DNA from: Oscillatoria princeps RMCB-10
Lineage (GTDB): Bacteria > Cyanobacteriota > Cyanobacteriia > Cyanobacteriales > Oscillatoriaceae
DNA: 52,878 bases
NCBI GenBank assembly: GCA_019359235.1
Contig: JAHHHT010000047.1
Location: 1 to 52,878, forward strand
Direction of reading: 5' to 3'
A program made the translations under genes and the position numbers. Shown here piece after piece: positions 27,220 to 35,457 of this stretch. Position 1 is the first letter of the stretch; every line of letters starts with the position of its first letter. The notes under the pieces are model-generated. The model was not told the origin of the DNA. It did not search any database and saw nothing but the letters and a program-made list of their open reading frames with translations.

Positions 27220-28059
27220 TCAAATGCTAACAATACCTGACCACTGGACTTTTTTCTGGCTGTCCCGCCGGTAGGAAAAAAAGTGTTCCGGCGACTGGTA
27301 AGTGCAGTGGGGGGCGCAAGCAATTCGCTCAGAGGCAATCCCAAGCTGTTCCAGCTGCAGGGCGATCGCCCGCCGCACATCCAAGCGCACCCGTCCCGGT
27401 TCTGGATCTGCCAGCACCGGCGGCGCGGGAGCGAGCTGCTGCAGGATCTCCAAAATGGCAGCCGCGTCACCCGCCTGACCGTTAGGCACAACAGTGGCTC
27501 CCACCTCAGCCGCCACCTCCAATGACACTTGGTAAACCTCACCGGAAATCGCCGGGCCCATCGCCACGCGCAGATTCTCTAGCTGGCTGCCTTGCTGTTG
27601 CAGTTTCGCAATCGCTTCCCGGACAATTTGACGCGCCGTGCCGCGCCAGCCGGAATGAACCGCCGCCACCTGTCCCGTCTGGGAGTCAGCAATCAGCACC
27701 GGCGTGCAATCCGCACTCGCCACCCACACCGCCTCCAATGCTCGCTCTGTGACCAGCCCGTCGGCCTGCGAAAAAGCCTCCCCTGCGGCGCTGCTGTCGC
27801 TATTCCCGGCTAGCTCCTCTGCCTCGCCGCTCTCAAGCGCCCCCTCCGACACCGGCGTCAGGGTGCCGGTGGCGAGAACCGTGTTGCCGTGCACCTGTTT
27901 CACCCGGTAGACTCGGGCGGTGGGGCGCAGCGCCCCCACCAATTCCTGCGGCGAGCGCGGCCAGAACTGATTTGTAAAAAAGCCGTGCGGCCACTGTTCT
28001 AACAGGCTGCAGGTTAGATAGGGCAGTCCGTTCCAAGTCTGCCAGTGCCAAGTGTGCAT
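27220..28059 (-). CDS. pgeF: PgeF-type laccase-domain protein (purine nucleoside phosphorylase/peptidoglycan editing)
   Basis: A 279-residue protein of the Cu-oxidase_4/YfiH family. I chose ATG 28059 (MHTWHWQTWNGLPYL): the in-frame stretch upstream to 28425 is translated from intergenic DNA and a REP element and has no family match. The metal site is intact: C in VASADCTPVL, H in AAVHSGWRGT, and CAPHCTY followed by FFSYRRD. Early annotations called this family multicopper oxidases; studied members act as purine nucleoside phosphorylase/adenosine deaminase (FAMIN-like) or edit peptidoglycan precursors. A Ser/Glu-rich insert at about 75-100 (SEGALESGEAEELAGNSDSS) is unusual for the family. Confidence 0.9.
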   Translation of the reverse strand: MHTWHWQTWNGLPYLTCSLLEQWPHGFFTNQFWPRSPQELVGALRPTARVYRVKQVHGNTVLATGTLTPVSEGALESGEAEELAGNSDSSAAGEAFSQADGLVTERALEAVWVASADCTPVLIADSQTGQVAAVHSGWRGTARQIVREAIAKLQQQGSQLENLRVAMGPAISGEVYQVSLEVAAEVGATVVPNGQAGDAAAILEILQQLAPAPPVLADPEPGRVRLDVRRAIALQLEQLGIASERIACAPHCTYQSPEHFFSYRRDSQKKVQWSGIVSI

Positions 28060-28468
28060 GGTAAATTCTAGGGAGTTTTGATTGGAAATTTTAGATTTTC
28101 GATTGTCAAGTCGGTAATTCGGCGTCGCCACACTAGAAACAAGATTGAACCTTTTTCCGAGGCGCGAAACCTCCCTCTTACTCCCCCTCCCCGCACGCCG
28201 GGAGGGGGTTGGGGGTGGGGTTCTTCCTCCTTTGTAATGTGCGGCGTCGGGACTTTTTCCAAAATTCGGAGATTCCGGCATTGGCTGGCTGATGGCTTCT
28301 TTATGGTAACTGATTCCCGGAGATTTTGTGCTGCGGGAGAGCGGCATCCCCATCCAGCTGCCCGGCATTGGCGGCGAGCCAGATTCTCTCCCCCACAGCT
28401 GACTCTCGATCGCAAAACAGCTCAAGTTTTGCTGTATAATTATAGATTGGTTTACCGAAATAACGACC
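28060..28468. repeat. Intergenic region with REP element and AATCTAAAA repeat
   Basis: A REP copy (CCCCCTCCCCGCACGCCGGG) lies at 28182-28223. An ATTTTAGATTTTCGATTG copy of the AATCTAAAA family lies next to the pgeF start (28085-28105). The region holds the divergent promoters of pgeF and birA; a CGGGAGA-type site precedes neither gene clearly. Confidence 0.7.
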
Positions 28469-29296
28469 GTGGGATTGAGTCAAGAAGGCTTGGAGGCAGC
28501 CCTCCTGTCAGCTAGTGAATCGATGGGAGGCCAGACTCCCGGGCAATTTTCCATCCATATTTTCGACCGGCTCGCCTCCACGAACCAGACCCTGTGGGAG
28601 CTAATCGACCGAGGGGCGGGTGCTCTGACAGTTTGCATCGCCCGAGAGCAAACAGCTGGGCGGGGTCAGTGGGGGCGCAGGTGGCAGTCGGGTGCCGGCG
28701 GACTGTACCTGTCCCTGGCCATTGAGCCGGACTTGCCCCTGTCCGATAGCGCCCAGCTGACTCTGTGCGGCGCGTTGGGAATTGCCCGAGCTTTGCGAAA
28801 CTGCGGCATTCCCGCCGAGCTGAAGTGGCCCAATGACCTAGTGCTGGCCGGTGGCAAATTAGGGGGCATCCTCACCGAAACCCGAGCCCGCAGCGGCTCG
28901 ATCGCCAAGGCTGTGGTGGGTGCCGGCATCAACTGGGCCAACGAAGTCCCTCCCACCGGCATCAATCTGCAATCCTTCCAAGCCAACTTGCTCCCACCAC
29001 CCATACCCTCCCTGGAAATGCTGGCAGCGGTGACGCTGCTGGGATTAGCCTCCGGATACCGGCAAGCCGCACGCGAAGGTATAGCAGGCTTGCTGCCATC
29101 GTACCTGGAACTGCTGACGAATATCGGCCAGCCCGTTGTCGTGGACGGGCGTGCGGGGGCTGTCACCGGCGTCTCTCCAACCTTAGAGCTGCTCGTCCGC
29201 TTCCCGAACGACTCGGCAGAGTCGAGCGAGCTGCCTGGGCCAGCCGGTGAAATTCGCCTCAAACCCGGTACAATCAGTCTTGGCTACAATCGTTAG
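28469..29296 (+). CDS. birA: Biotin--[acetyl-CoA carboxylase] ligase, catalytic domain only
   Basis: A 275-residue BirA-type ligase without the N-terminal repressor HTH of E. coli BirA, as in most cyanobacteria. The biotinyl-AMP loop is GRGQWGRRWQS (about residues 64-74), with STNQTLWEL before it and the family's KWPNDLVL plus GKLGGILTE further on. The C-terminal SH3-like cap is present (VVVDGRAGAVTGVSPTLEL). It biotinylates AccB, needed for fatty acid synthesis. The first codon is GTG at 28469; an ATG at codon 19 is possible because the catalytic domain begins after it. It reads away from pgeF. Confidence 0.9.
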   Translation: MGLSQEGLEAALLSASESMGGQTPGQFSIHIFDRLASTNQTLWELIDRGAGALTVCIAREQTAGRGQWGRRWQSGAGGLYLSLAIEPDLPLSDSAQLTLCGALGIARALRNCGIPAELKWPNDLVLAGGKLGGILTETRARSGSIAKAVVGAGINWANEVPPTGINLQSFQANLLPPPIPSLEMLAAVTLLGLASGYRQAAREGIAGLLPSYLELLTNIGQPVVVDGRAGAVTGVSPTLELLVRFPNDSAESSELPGPAGEIRLKPGTISLGYNR

Positions 29297-29624
29297 GGTT
29301 GGGTGAGCGCAGGGCCTTTGAGGCAGTGGGGCGCAGTTGGGTGCGACGAGTGCGGGAGAGAAGGAGTCAGAATAAAGAGTTACGCGCCCCCCAGAAGGAA
29401 CGCTTTTGAATTCCCCGCATTCTAAATCAATTATATGTTAATAAGCTATTAGCACCAAGCTCGCTCTATCAGCCTGGAAATTTTGGATGGCAGTTCTAGG
29501 ATTGGGGATTCCCTTGGAATCTCAAATCGGAATCTAAAATCTAAAATCTACCGTGACTCTTAGCAGAGCAGTGAAACGATTTCAGAACACAAGCAGTGTT
29601 TCTTTTCATTAGTGTGGGGATGTT
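29297..29624. other. Intergenic region with AATCTAAAA repeat
   Basis: AATCGGAATCTAAAATCTAA at about 29524-29548 belongs to a dispersed family also seen near 5720, 28085 and 33450. No gene is visible. Confidence 0.6.
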
Positions 29625-31034
29625 ATGCAGCAACGTTCAGGAAAGCCTGGTTCTAATTACAGCCCACTGGTGCGGGGACTGAGTTGGATTGGCAGTATCG
29701 GGATGCTCAGCAGCGGTATGGTTTGGGCTCAAAGCCGGTCTTTACCGGAGGGGGCTATCGATTCGACGGCCTACCAGCAGCCAGTGAGTGTGGAAGCAGT
29801 GCCAGAAGAAGTGCCAGCCGCACCGCCACCGCCCCCGCCACCTGTGGCCAGCGAACCCCTCCCAGAGCCGCCCGCACCGCCACCGCCCCCGCCACCGGTG
29901 GCCAGCGAACCCCTGCCAGAGCCGCCCGCACCCCCACCAGCACCGGAGTGGTGGGTGCCGGAACCTGTGGCTGAAGAAGTCCCAGCCCCAGAGAATCCGG
30001 CAGAACCTCTGGCAGAAGCATCCGCGCCCGAAGAGTGGCCGGAGCCGGGTGCGGAGCCAGCACCCAACGCCTCGGCACCTATAGACTACAGCAATGTCTA
30101 CATAGACTCCACCAGCCTCAGCACTGGTGCGGGGAGAAATTACGAAGCCCCAAATTCGGTGGTTTTGTCTGAACGGGGCGGGGGGAAGCCGCAACCGGCA
30201 GCGAGCACTCCTGTTCCCGCTCCTGCCGAAACAGCCGCCGGTCTGGATCTGCCTTCGCTGCAAGGACTGCCCCTCGCCGAACCTTACTCCTCGCAGGCAT
30301 ACGCGGAACCCTACGCTGAGCCGGCTTCCGCCCAACCTTACTCGGAACCGGCCTACGGCCAAACTGCCTACGCCGAACCTTACTACGAGCCGGCTTACGG
30401 CCAAACTTACTCTGAGCCGGTGGCGGAAATTGCGGCGGTTAATGTCGGTCTGCTTAGCGTTAGCTCCACCGGCATTGGTGTCGCCCCTCCGCCCCCGCCA
30501 AAACCTGGATACTACTACCAAAATTCCAGAGAGTTTGCTGCCATAATGCCAGGAAATGGCAATACCAGATTGCTTTTCCCGCTGTCGATTCCGGCGGCGA
30601 TCTCCTCAGTGTTTGGCTGGCGGACTCACCCGATTTCCGGTCTGAGCAGCTTCCACGACGGCACGGACTTGGCCGCTCCTCTGGGAGTGCCGGTGCTTGC
30701 GGCTTATGATGGCAAGGTGGCTGTGGCAGACTTTCTGGGCGGCTACGGTTTGACCGTTGTCTTGGAACACAACAGCGGCACTCAAGAAACTCTCTACGCC
30801 CACCTCTCAGAGCTGTTGGTCAAACCGGGCGATACCGTGGCTCAGGGAGCTGTCATCGGGCGCGTTGGCAGCACCGGCAATTCCACCGGCCCCCACCTCC
30901 ACTTTGAACTCCGCGAGCTGACGGAAAATGGCTGGGTGACGGTAGATCCGGGCGAGCAGCTGAATTCTGCCCTCGCCAGTCTGACGAAAATGCTGCAAAA
31001 AACCGCCCAGGCAACTCCAAAGCCCAAGAGTTAG
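29625..31034 (+). CDS. Secreted M23 (LytM) peptidase with long proline-rich region
   Basis: A 469-residue exported peptidase. Residues 1-36 are a Sec signal peptide (LSWIGSIGMLSSGMVWA, cleavage before QSRS). Residues 50-250 are a proline/glutamate-rich spacer with two copies of PPPPPPVASEPLPEPPAP and, further on, repeats of the AEPYxEPAYGQ type. The C-terminal ~150 residues are a peptidase M23 domain with all metal ligands: H and D in FHDGTDLAAP and HxH in GPHLHFELRE. It should cut peptidoglycan cross-bridges in the periplasm, with the spacer letting it span the thick cyanobacterial wall. ATG 29625 follows GGGGATGTT, a passable ribosome site. The repeat DNA is prone to slippage, so length may vary among strains. 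Confidence 0.92.
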   Translation: MQQRSGKPGSNYSPLVRGLSWIGSIGMLSSGMVWAQSRSLPEGAIDSTAYQQPVSVEAVPEEVPAAPPPPPPPVASEPLPEPPAPPPPPPPVASEPLPEPPAPPPAPEWWVPEPVAEEVPAPENPAEPLAEASAPEEWPEPGAEPAPNASAPIDYSNVYIDSTSLSTGAGRNYEAPNSVVLSERGGGKPQPAASTPVPAPAETAAGLDLPSLQGLPLAEPYSSQAYAEPYAEPASAQPYSEPAYGQTAYAEPYYEPAYGQTYSEPVAEIAAVNVGLLSVSSTGIGVAPPPPPKPGYYYQNSREFAAIMPGNGNTRLLFPLSIPAAISSVFGWRTHPISGLSSFHDGTDLAAPLGVPVLAAYDGKVAVADFLGGYGLTVVLEHNSGTQETLYAHLSELLVKPGDTVAQGAVIGRVGSTGNSTGPHLHFELRELTENGWVTVDPGEQLNSALASLTKMLQKTAQATPKPKS

Positions 31035-31080
31035 GGTTTGGGAGTTAGGGGTTAGGAGTTAGGGTTTAGGGCTTAGGTGT

Positions 31081-31318
31081 TAACTCAAGTTGCGTTTCAA
31101 TCCCGTTTCCGGGATTCAGCTGGCCAAATATCTTCTCCTCCTACCCCCTGCTGAAATCATTATCGCATTGATATGGGCTTCTTTGCACAACCGGGATGCT
31201 CCCCAAGTTGCTACTTACCCGTGAGTCAGATGAGATCCCCCCCCAGCCGGGGCGTGGCGGGACGCGCCCCGTTTGGGGGGATCTAGAGGTTTAGACTTGT
31301 AGGTAGCAACTTGAGTTA
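31081..31318. mobile_element. Candidate MITE with 13-bp perfect terminal inverted repeats
   Basis: TAACTCAAGTTGC at 31081-31093 and its exact inverse GCAACTTGAGTTA at 31306-31318 bound a 238-bp segment with no gene. Inside are a CCCGTTTCCGGG hairpin and a GC-rich hairpin (CGGGGCGTGGCGGGACGCGC). TTAGGTGTTA occurs at both borders (31073-31082 and 31316-31325), overlapping the ends, which may be a target duplication or part of the local TTAGG repeats. Confidence 0.5.
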
Positions 31319-31412
31319 GGTGTTAGGGGCCAGGTGTTAGGGTAAAGTCAATGCCCCACGCCCGGCACCCCACGCCCGGCACCCCACGCCCCCATTGCCC
31401 CCTCTTTTCTGT

Positions 31413-31482
31413 TATCCGAAAGAATGGTTTTTACAAAAAACCGACTTTAGCCCTGTTTTGTATATATGCTTTCTTCCGGATA
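31413..31482. repeat. 70-bp imperfect palindromic repeat, copy 1
   Basis: Begins TATCCGAAAGAATGGTTTTT and ends CTTTCTTCCGGATA; the ends are inverted repeats of each other and ACAAAA/TTTTGT pairs extend the stem. It can fold as one long hairpin. Confidence 0.7.
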
Positions 31483-31660
31483 TCAGCAAGGTTTTGCTGT
31501 TGGGGCTTGGGTTTAGGGGTTGGGTTTAGGGGTTAAGGGTTAGAGGCTAAGGGTTAGGGGTTAAGTTTCAGGTTTTACCCCATGTCCAGGGAGCCATCCC
31601 CCCCGCCACTAGCCCTCCGCACCCGCTACCGTCGGCCATTCCTGCGCCTAGATTTACAGA

Positions 31661-31729
31661 TATCCGAAAGAATGGTTTTTACAAAATACCGAGTTTAGAC
31701 CTGTTTTGTATATATGCTTTCTTCCGGAA
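31661..31729. repeat. 70-bp imperfect palindromic repeat, copy 2
   Basis: Differs from the copy 180 bp away by only three substitutions over the first 68 bases, in the same orientation. Recent duplication or insertion is likely. Confidence 0.7.
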
Positions 31730-31854
31730 ATAAAAAAAGGTGAGGGGTGAGGGGTTAGGTGTTAGGGCTTAGCTGTTAGGGGTTAGGTGTTGGAGGAAAG
31801 CCAATGCGCCTTGCGATGATGCCCCATGCCCCATACCCCATGCCCCATGCCCAC

Positions 31855-32538
31855 CTAAACAAACCCGTGTTCTGCTAAAAAGGCCGGTGTGATGTCATCG
31901 CCCCACGGTGCCGGTGTCTCTGTTCCGCGAGCTGGCGCGCCGAAGTGCAGGAACTTTTCCACGTATTTGCCGAGGATATCGCCTTCGAGATTGACCCAAC
32001 TGTCCGGTTGCAGGTACTGCAGGTTAGTCTGGAGGTAGGTGTGGGGTATGACTGCCACTTTAAACCGGCTGCCGGTGGGATCGCACTCGGCCACGGTTAA
32101 GCTGACGCCGTTGATGGCGATACTGCCTTTGGGGACGATATAGCGGGCAATCTCTGCCGGTGCGGTAAAGCTCATCTCCCAGGAACTGCCGGTCTGCACC
32201 GACTCCTGCAGGCAGCCAGTGCCATCCACATGGCCGGTGACGAAATGGCCCCCCAGCTTGCTGCCGGCACGCAGCGAGGTTTCTAAATTCACCGGGGCGC
32301 TAGAAGCCTGCCGGTGCCTCAGGGTGGTTCGGCGCAGCGTTTCCGGCGAAGCCGTCGCCACAAAACCCTGGCTTAGTATCTCCACCACCGTCAGACAGAT
32401 GCCATCCACGGCTACGCTGTCTCCCAGGGCTAAATCGCGCAAAATCGCGTCACAGTCAGCTGAGGCGCACAAAACTTCTAATTGGTCTGTTCCTGCGGGC
32501 TTAATTGTGCCCAGTGCCTGAATTAATCCTGTAAACAC
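31855..32538 (-). CDS. ribE: Riboflavin synthase, alpha subunit
   Basis: A 227-residue protein with two lumazine-binding beta-barrel repeats (domain 1 about 1-97, domain 2 about 98-200). Domain starts are VFTGLIQALG and LRAGSKLGGHFVTGHVDG; SVAVDGICLTVVE and SIAINGVSLTVAE are the matching motifs of each half. It joins two 6,7-dimethyl-8-ribityllumazines into riboflavin. I chose GTG 32538 because family members begin (M/V)FTGLI; ATG 32574 would add 12 residues. A ~30-residue C-terminal extension (APARGTETPAPWGDDITPAF) goes beyond the usual end. No other rib genes adjoin and no FMN riboswitch is visible upstream. Confidence 0.92.
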   Translation of the reverse strand: MFTGLIQALGTIKPAGTDQLEVLCASADCDAILRDLALGDSVAVDGICLTVVEILSQGFVATASPETLRRTTLRHRQASSAPVNLETSLRAGSKLGGHFVTGHVDGTGCLQESVQTGSSWEMSFTAPAEIARYIVPKGSIAINGVSLTVAECDPTGSRFKVAVIPHTYLQTNLQYLQPDSWVNLEGDILGKYVEKFLHFGAPARGTETPAPWGDDITPAFLAEHGFV

Positions 32539-32904
32539 GGCTTTTGTGTGATATAATGTAGTGTTTTGCAACATGGTGGGCCCGCTTAACTGCCTGCTGG
32601 CAACCCCCGTCCCAGTTGGGACGTCAACTTTTTTGACAAATTCCGGGATCGGGCGTTGTCGATCGGGGTAAAAATCAAGGCATACTGGAAGTCAGCGCGT
32701 CTCCTGAACGGCTAAATGGCTCAGCTAGCTCCTGTCTTTCTCAGGCCGGTGTCCACCTGTACCTTTTTTACTGTATCGATTAGAAGTAATTTAGCGGTTA
32801 TTCTTGGTTTGTCGTTCGATGATTCGCTGACTGGCACGCCAGCCATTCGTCCATGTCCAGATGTATCCCATCCTTTGCCGACAGTGTTCTAAGAGGCTGA
32901 ACCA
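32539..32904. other. Intergenic region between divergent genes
   Basis: Promoters for ribE and the bifunctional-nuclease gene must lie here. TTGACA at about 32632 is a possible -35 for the plus strand but no good -10 follows. No gene or repeat recognised. Confidence 0.4.
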
Positions 32905-33408
32905 ATGATTGAAATGAAAGTCGCTGGAATTGCACTGGATGCAGCAACGCGGAGCCCAATTGTACTGCTCAGAGATGCTGCAGAACGACGTGCCCTGCCA
33001 ATTTATATTGGACAGGATCAGGCCAAGTCAATTATCAGCGCTCTGGAAAACCACACCCCTCCCCGCCCCCTCACCCATGACCTGATGGTTAATATCCTAC
33101 AGGAATGGAATATGACCTTGGAACGGATAATTATCCATTCCCTCCAGGACAATACTTTCTATGCGGTGCTGACGGTACGCCAGGGGGAGGTCAAGAAAGA
33201 CATTGACGCTCGCCCCAGCGATGCGATTGCGCTCGCCCTGCGCACTAACAGCCCTATCTGGGTGATGGAAGAGGTGATTGCCGACGCCTCGATTCCCGTG
33301 GACAGAGACGCCGACGAGGCAGAACGGCGAGCTTTCCGCGAGTTTATTGCCAAACTCCGACCGGAAGATTTTACCCAGCGAAAACCGTTCAGCGGCGACA
33401 ATTCTTAA
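32905..33408 (+). CDS. Bifunctional nuclease (BFN/DUF151) family protein
   Basis: A 167-residue BFN-domain protein: MIEMKVAGIALDAATRSPIV, then LPIYIGQDQAKSIISALE, RPLTHDLMVNILQ and DARPSDAIALALRTNSPIWV. These blocks define the DUF151 family in order and the length is typical. Plant members have been reported with RNase and DNase activity; the bacterial function is uncertain. The final ~40 residues are charged (DRDADEAERRAFREFIAKLR). An AAGAGG sequence before ATG 32905 supports the start. The aldo/keto reductase gene follows after 78 bp holding an AATCTAAAA repeat. Confidence 0.9.
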   Translation: MIEMKVAGIALDAATRSPIVLLRDAAERRALPIYIGQDQAKSIISALENHTPPRPLTHDLMVNILQEWNMTLERIIIHSLQDNTFYAVLTVRQGEVKKDIDARPSDAIALALRTNSPIWVMEEVIADASIPVDRDADEAERRAFREFIAKLRPEDFTQRKPFSGDNS

Positions 33409-33448
33409 TTTTGGATTGGGCAGTTTGGAGGGCCATTGGTGGCGACAA

Positions 33449-33482
33449 TCTAAAATCTAACATCCAAAATCTAAAATCTTCA
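33449..33482. repeat. AATCTAAAA interspersed repeat
   Basis: AATCTAAAATCTAACATCCA followed by AAATCTAAAATCTT. Related tracts: 5720-5740, 28085-28105 and 29524-29552, usually close to gene ends. Confidence 0.65.
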
Positions 33483-33486
33483 AAAG

Positions 33487-34617
33487 ATGCGTTACCGCCG
33501 GTTTGGCAAAACGAATTTGCACCTGTCGGTGTTTTCCCTGGGAACGATGCGTTACCTGGCATCCGAACACAACGCGATTCTGACGGTGCGCCAAGCCGTT
33601 GCTATGGGAATTAATCACCTGGAAACGGCTAGGGGCTACGGGAAGAGCGAGCTGTATCTGGGTGCGGCTCTGTCCGCTGGGCTGCCGGTGCCGCGAGAGC
33701 ATCTGCATATTACCATTAAAATCCCTCCGGTGGCAGATGCCGGTGAGATGGAGCGGTGCGTGGATGAGTCGCTAGAGCGGCTGGGTTTGGACTGTGCCGA
33801 CTGTCTGGCCATCCACGGTGTCAATACCCGGGAACACTTGGACTTGCTGCTGTCTCCGAGGGGCTGCATGCAAGCTGTGCGGCGGGCTGTTGCTGATGGG
33901 CGGGTGAGACATGTGGGCTTCTCGACCCACGGGCCTTTGGATGTGATTCTGGCAGCTATTAATACAGATTTCTTTGAATTTGTCAATCTGCATTATTACT
34001 ACTTTTTCCAGCGCAACGCACCGGCAGTTGAGCTGGCCCGCCAAAAGGACATGGGGGTGTTTATTATCTCACCGGCAGACAAGGGCGGGCAACTTTACAC
34101 GCCACCGGCAAGCCTCCAGCAGCTGTGCCACCCTTTTTCGCCCCTGGAGTTGAACTACAGGTTTTTGCTGAGCGACTCCCGCATCACCACTCTCAGCTTG
34201 GGCGCGGCGAATCCGGGGGAACTGGAATGGCCTTTGAGTGTGGCTGACTGCGATGGCCCGCTGGTGCCGGTGGAAGCGGAAGTGTTTGAGCGTTTGGAGG
34301 CTCACGCCGCAGAGGCTTTGGGCGCGGACAAGTGCAGCCAGTGCTATGAGTGCTTGCCGTGTCCTGAGAAGATTAATATACCAGAAGTTTTGCGGCTGCG
34401 CAATATGGCAGTTGCTTATGAGATGACGGAGTTTGGCAAATACCGCTACCGGATGTTTGAGAATGCCGGTCACTGGTTTGCGGGGGTGAAGGGGAGCCGG
34501 TGTACTGAGTGTGGAGACTGTTTGCCGAGGTGTCCGGAACAGCTGGACATTCCAGGTTTGGTGAAAGACACTCACGAGCGGCTGAAAGGGCCAGAAGGTC
34601 GCCGGCTTTGGGGGTAG
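33487..34617 (+). CDS. Aldo/keto reductase with C-terminal 4Fe-4S ferredoxin-like domain
   Basis: A 376-residue protein. Residues 1-270 form an aldo/keto reductase barrel (RRFGKTNLHLSVFSLGT, ETARGYGKSE with the catalytic tyrosine, ITIKIPP and LAIHGVNTREHLDLL). The usual Asp of the DTA motif is Glu here. Residues 280-370 carry cysteine motifs of an iron-sulfur module: CSQCYECLPCPEKINIP and CTECGDCLPRCPEQLDIP, enough for two [4Fe-4S] clusters. This fused family is common in bacteria and its substrate is unknown; electrons could come from ferredoxin instead of NADPH. A start at ATG 33487 begins the family's MRYRRFGKTNL motif. Tandem repeats follow the stop. Confidence 0.9.
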   Translation: MRYRRFGKTNLHLSVFSLGTMRYLASEHNAILTVRQAVAMGINHLETARGYGKSELYLGAALSAGLPVPREHLHITIKIPPVADAGEMERCVDESLERLGLDCADCLAIHGVNTREHLDLLLSPRGCMQAVRRAVADGRVRHVGFSTHGPLDVILAAINTDFFEFVNLHYYYFFQRNAPAVELARQKDMGVFIISPADKGGQLYTPPASLQQLCHPFSPLELNYRFLLSDSRITTLSLGAANPGELEWPLSVADCDGPLVPVEAEVFERLEAHAAEALGADKCSQCYECLPCPEKINIPEVLRLRNMAVAYEMTEFGKYRYRMFENAGHWFAGVKGSRCTECGDCLPRCPEQLDIPGLVKDTHERLKGPEGRRLWG

Positions 34618-34625
34618 CTGAGGGC

Positions 34626-34700
34626 TTCAGTTCGTAGTTGGGCTTTAGCCCAAAAGTTCGTAGTTGGGCTTTAGCCCAAAAGTTCGTAGTTGGGCTTTAT
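34626..34700. repeat. Three tandem TTGGGCTTTAGCCCAA units
   Basis: Same ~26-bp unit as at 10982-11084 (GTTCGTAGTTGGGCTTTAGC plus CCAAAA); the third unit is truncated. It follows the aldo/keto reductase stop directly. Confidence 0.85.
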
Positions 34701-34716
34701 AAGCTGTTAGGGTGTT

Positions 34717-34854
34717 AACCTGCTTTTCCGTTGAAAGGAGGCAGAGCCTCCAGATTGCGTTCCCAGGCAGAGCCTGGGAACGAGGGAACCTGCTTTTCCG
34801 TTGAAAGGAGGCAGAGCCTCCAGATTGCGTTCCCAGGCAGAGCCTGGGAACGAG
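34717..34854. repeat. Two exact tandem copies of a 68-bp composite hairpin repeat
   Basis: Unit AACCTGCTTTTCCGTTGAAA, GGAGGCAGAGCCTCC, ATTGCGTTCCCAGGCAGAGC, CTGGGAACGAG; copies at 34717-34784 and 34787-34854 are identical and spaced 70 bp. Each holds two hairpins. Identity implies a recent duplication. Confidence 0.9.
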
Positions 34855-35190
34855 AGAAAAGTCGGCTCCGCCGACTGCTGATGTCCGGTTAATTGCCGGT
34901 TGGGATGCTGCCCATGAAATTGCTGCGAGCTAAGATGAGGGAGTAGTTGGAAAATGGGGCTTGTTTGGGCCGGTTGATGGGTGCGGAACACTTTGGTGGG
35001 GGCGGGAGGCCGGCTTTTAATGGAATGCGCCCTGTTGGATTGGCCGGCAAAATAAGTAAGTGGAGATTTCCCGGCTCCGTCAGGGGGTGCCGGTGCTGGA
35101 TAACACCAGCACTTTGTCAGGAGAAAATGTTTGGCCGGCTGTTGGATGTGACAGGAGTTAGGAACGAGCTGTTTTTGAGGTGAGTTTAAT
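34855..35190. other. Intergenic region upstream of the toxin-antitoxin pair
   Basis: This should carry the promoter of the UPF0175/DUF3368 operon, which many antitoxins autoregulate. A GTCGGCTCCGCCGAC palindrome lies at 34861-34875. No gene is supported. Confidence 0.4.
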
Positions 35191-35457
35191 ATGCAGATTA
35201 CGATTGAGATTCCCGACGAAGTGGCGCAACGATTAAATGGAGAATGGGGCAGTATTTCCCGGAGATTGATGGAGGTGTTTGTGGCTGAAGCCTACCGTTC
35301 CGGTGCGCTAAGTACCGCAGAAGTGCGCCGCCTCCTCCAGCTGCCATCGCGTCTGGAAACCCATGCTTTTTTGCAGCGCATGGGAGTCTATTTGAATTAT
35401 GACTCTGAGGAGCTGGAACGCGACATCCAGACCATTGAAGATATGAGAAATCCATGA
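35191..35457 (+). CDS. UPF0175 family antitoxin
   Basis: An 88-residue protein of the UPF0175 family: ITIEIPDEVAQRL at the start, LMEVFVAEAYRSGALSTAEVR in the middle with a helix-turn-helix-like shape, and FLQRMGVYLNYDSEELERDI, the family's hallmark end. UPF0175 proteins are the usual partner of DUF3368 PIN toxins and are taken as DNA-binding antitoxins. The ORF overlaps the toxin start by 4 nt (ATGA), which implies coupled translation. A TGAGGTGAG sequence precedes ATG 35191. Confidence 0.92.
   Translation: MQITIEIPDEVAQRLNGEWGSISRRLMEVFVAEAYRSGALSTAEVRRLLQLPSRLETHAFLQRMGVYLNYDSEELERDIQTIEDMRNP

Larger units (their letters stand above)
31035..31854. repeat. 820-bp intergenic block of TTAGGG-like repeats and mobile-element-like repeats
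   Basis: No gene is supported. TTAGGG/TTTAGGG/GGTTAGGGGTTAGG tracts occur at 31031-31080, 31316-31345, 31500-31575 and 31739-31796. Between them lie a 238-bp MITE-like element and two copies of a 70-bp element (separate entries), plus GCACCCCACGCCCG tandem units at 31350-31395. It separates the M23 peptidase from the convergent riboflavin synthase gene. Confidence 0.75.

Noticed and set aside
28060-28425. In-frame N-terminal extension of pgeF
   Set aside because: It is translated from intergenic DNA including a REP element; family members begin at the ATG at 28059.
31094-31116. GTTTCAATCCCGTTTCCGGG resembling a CRISPR repeat
   Set aside because: It occurs once, has no spacer periodicity and no cas genes are present.
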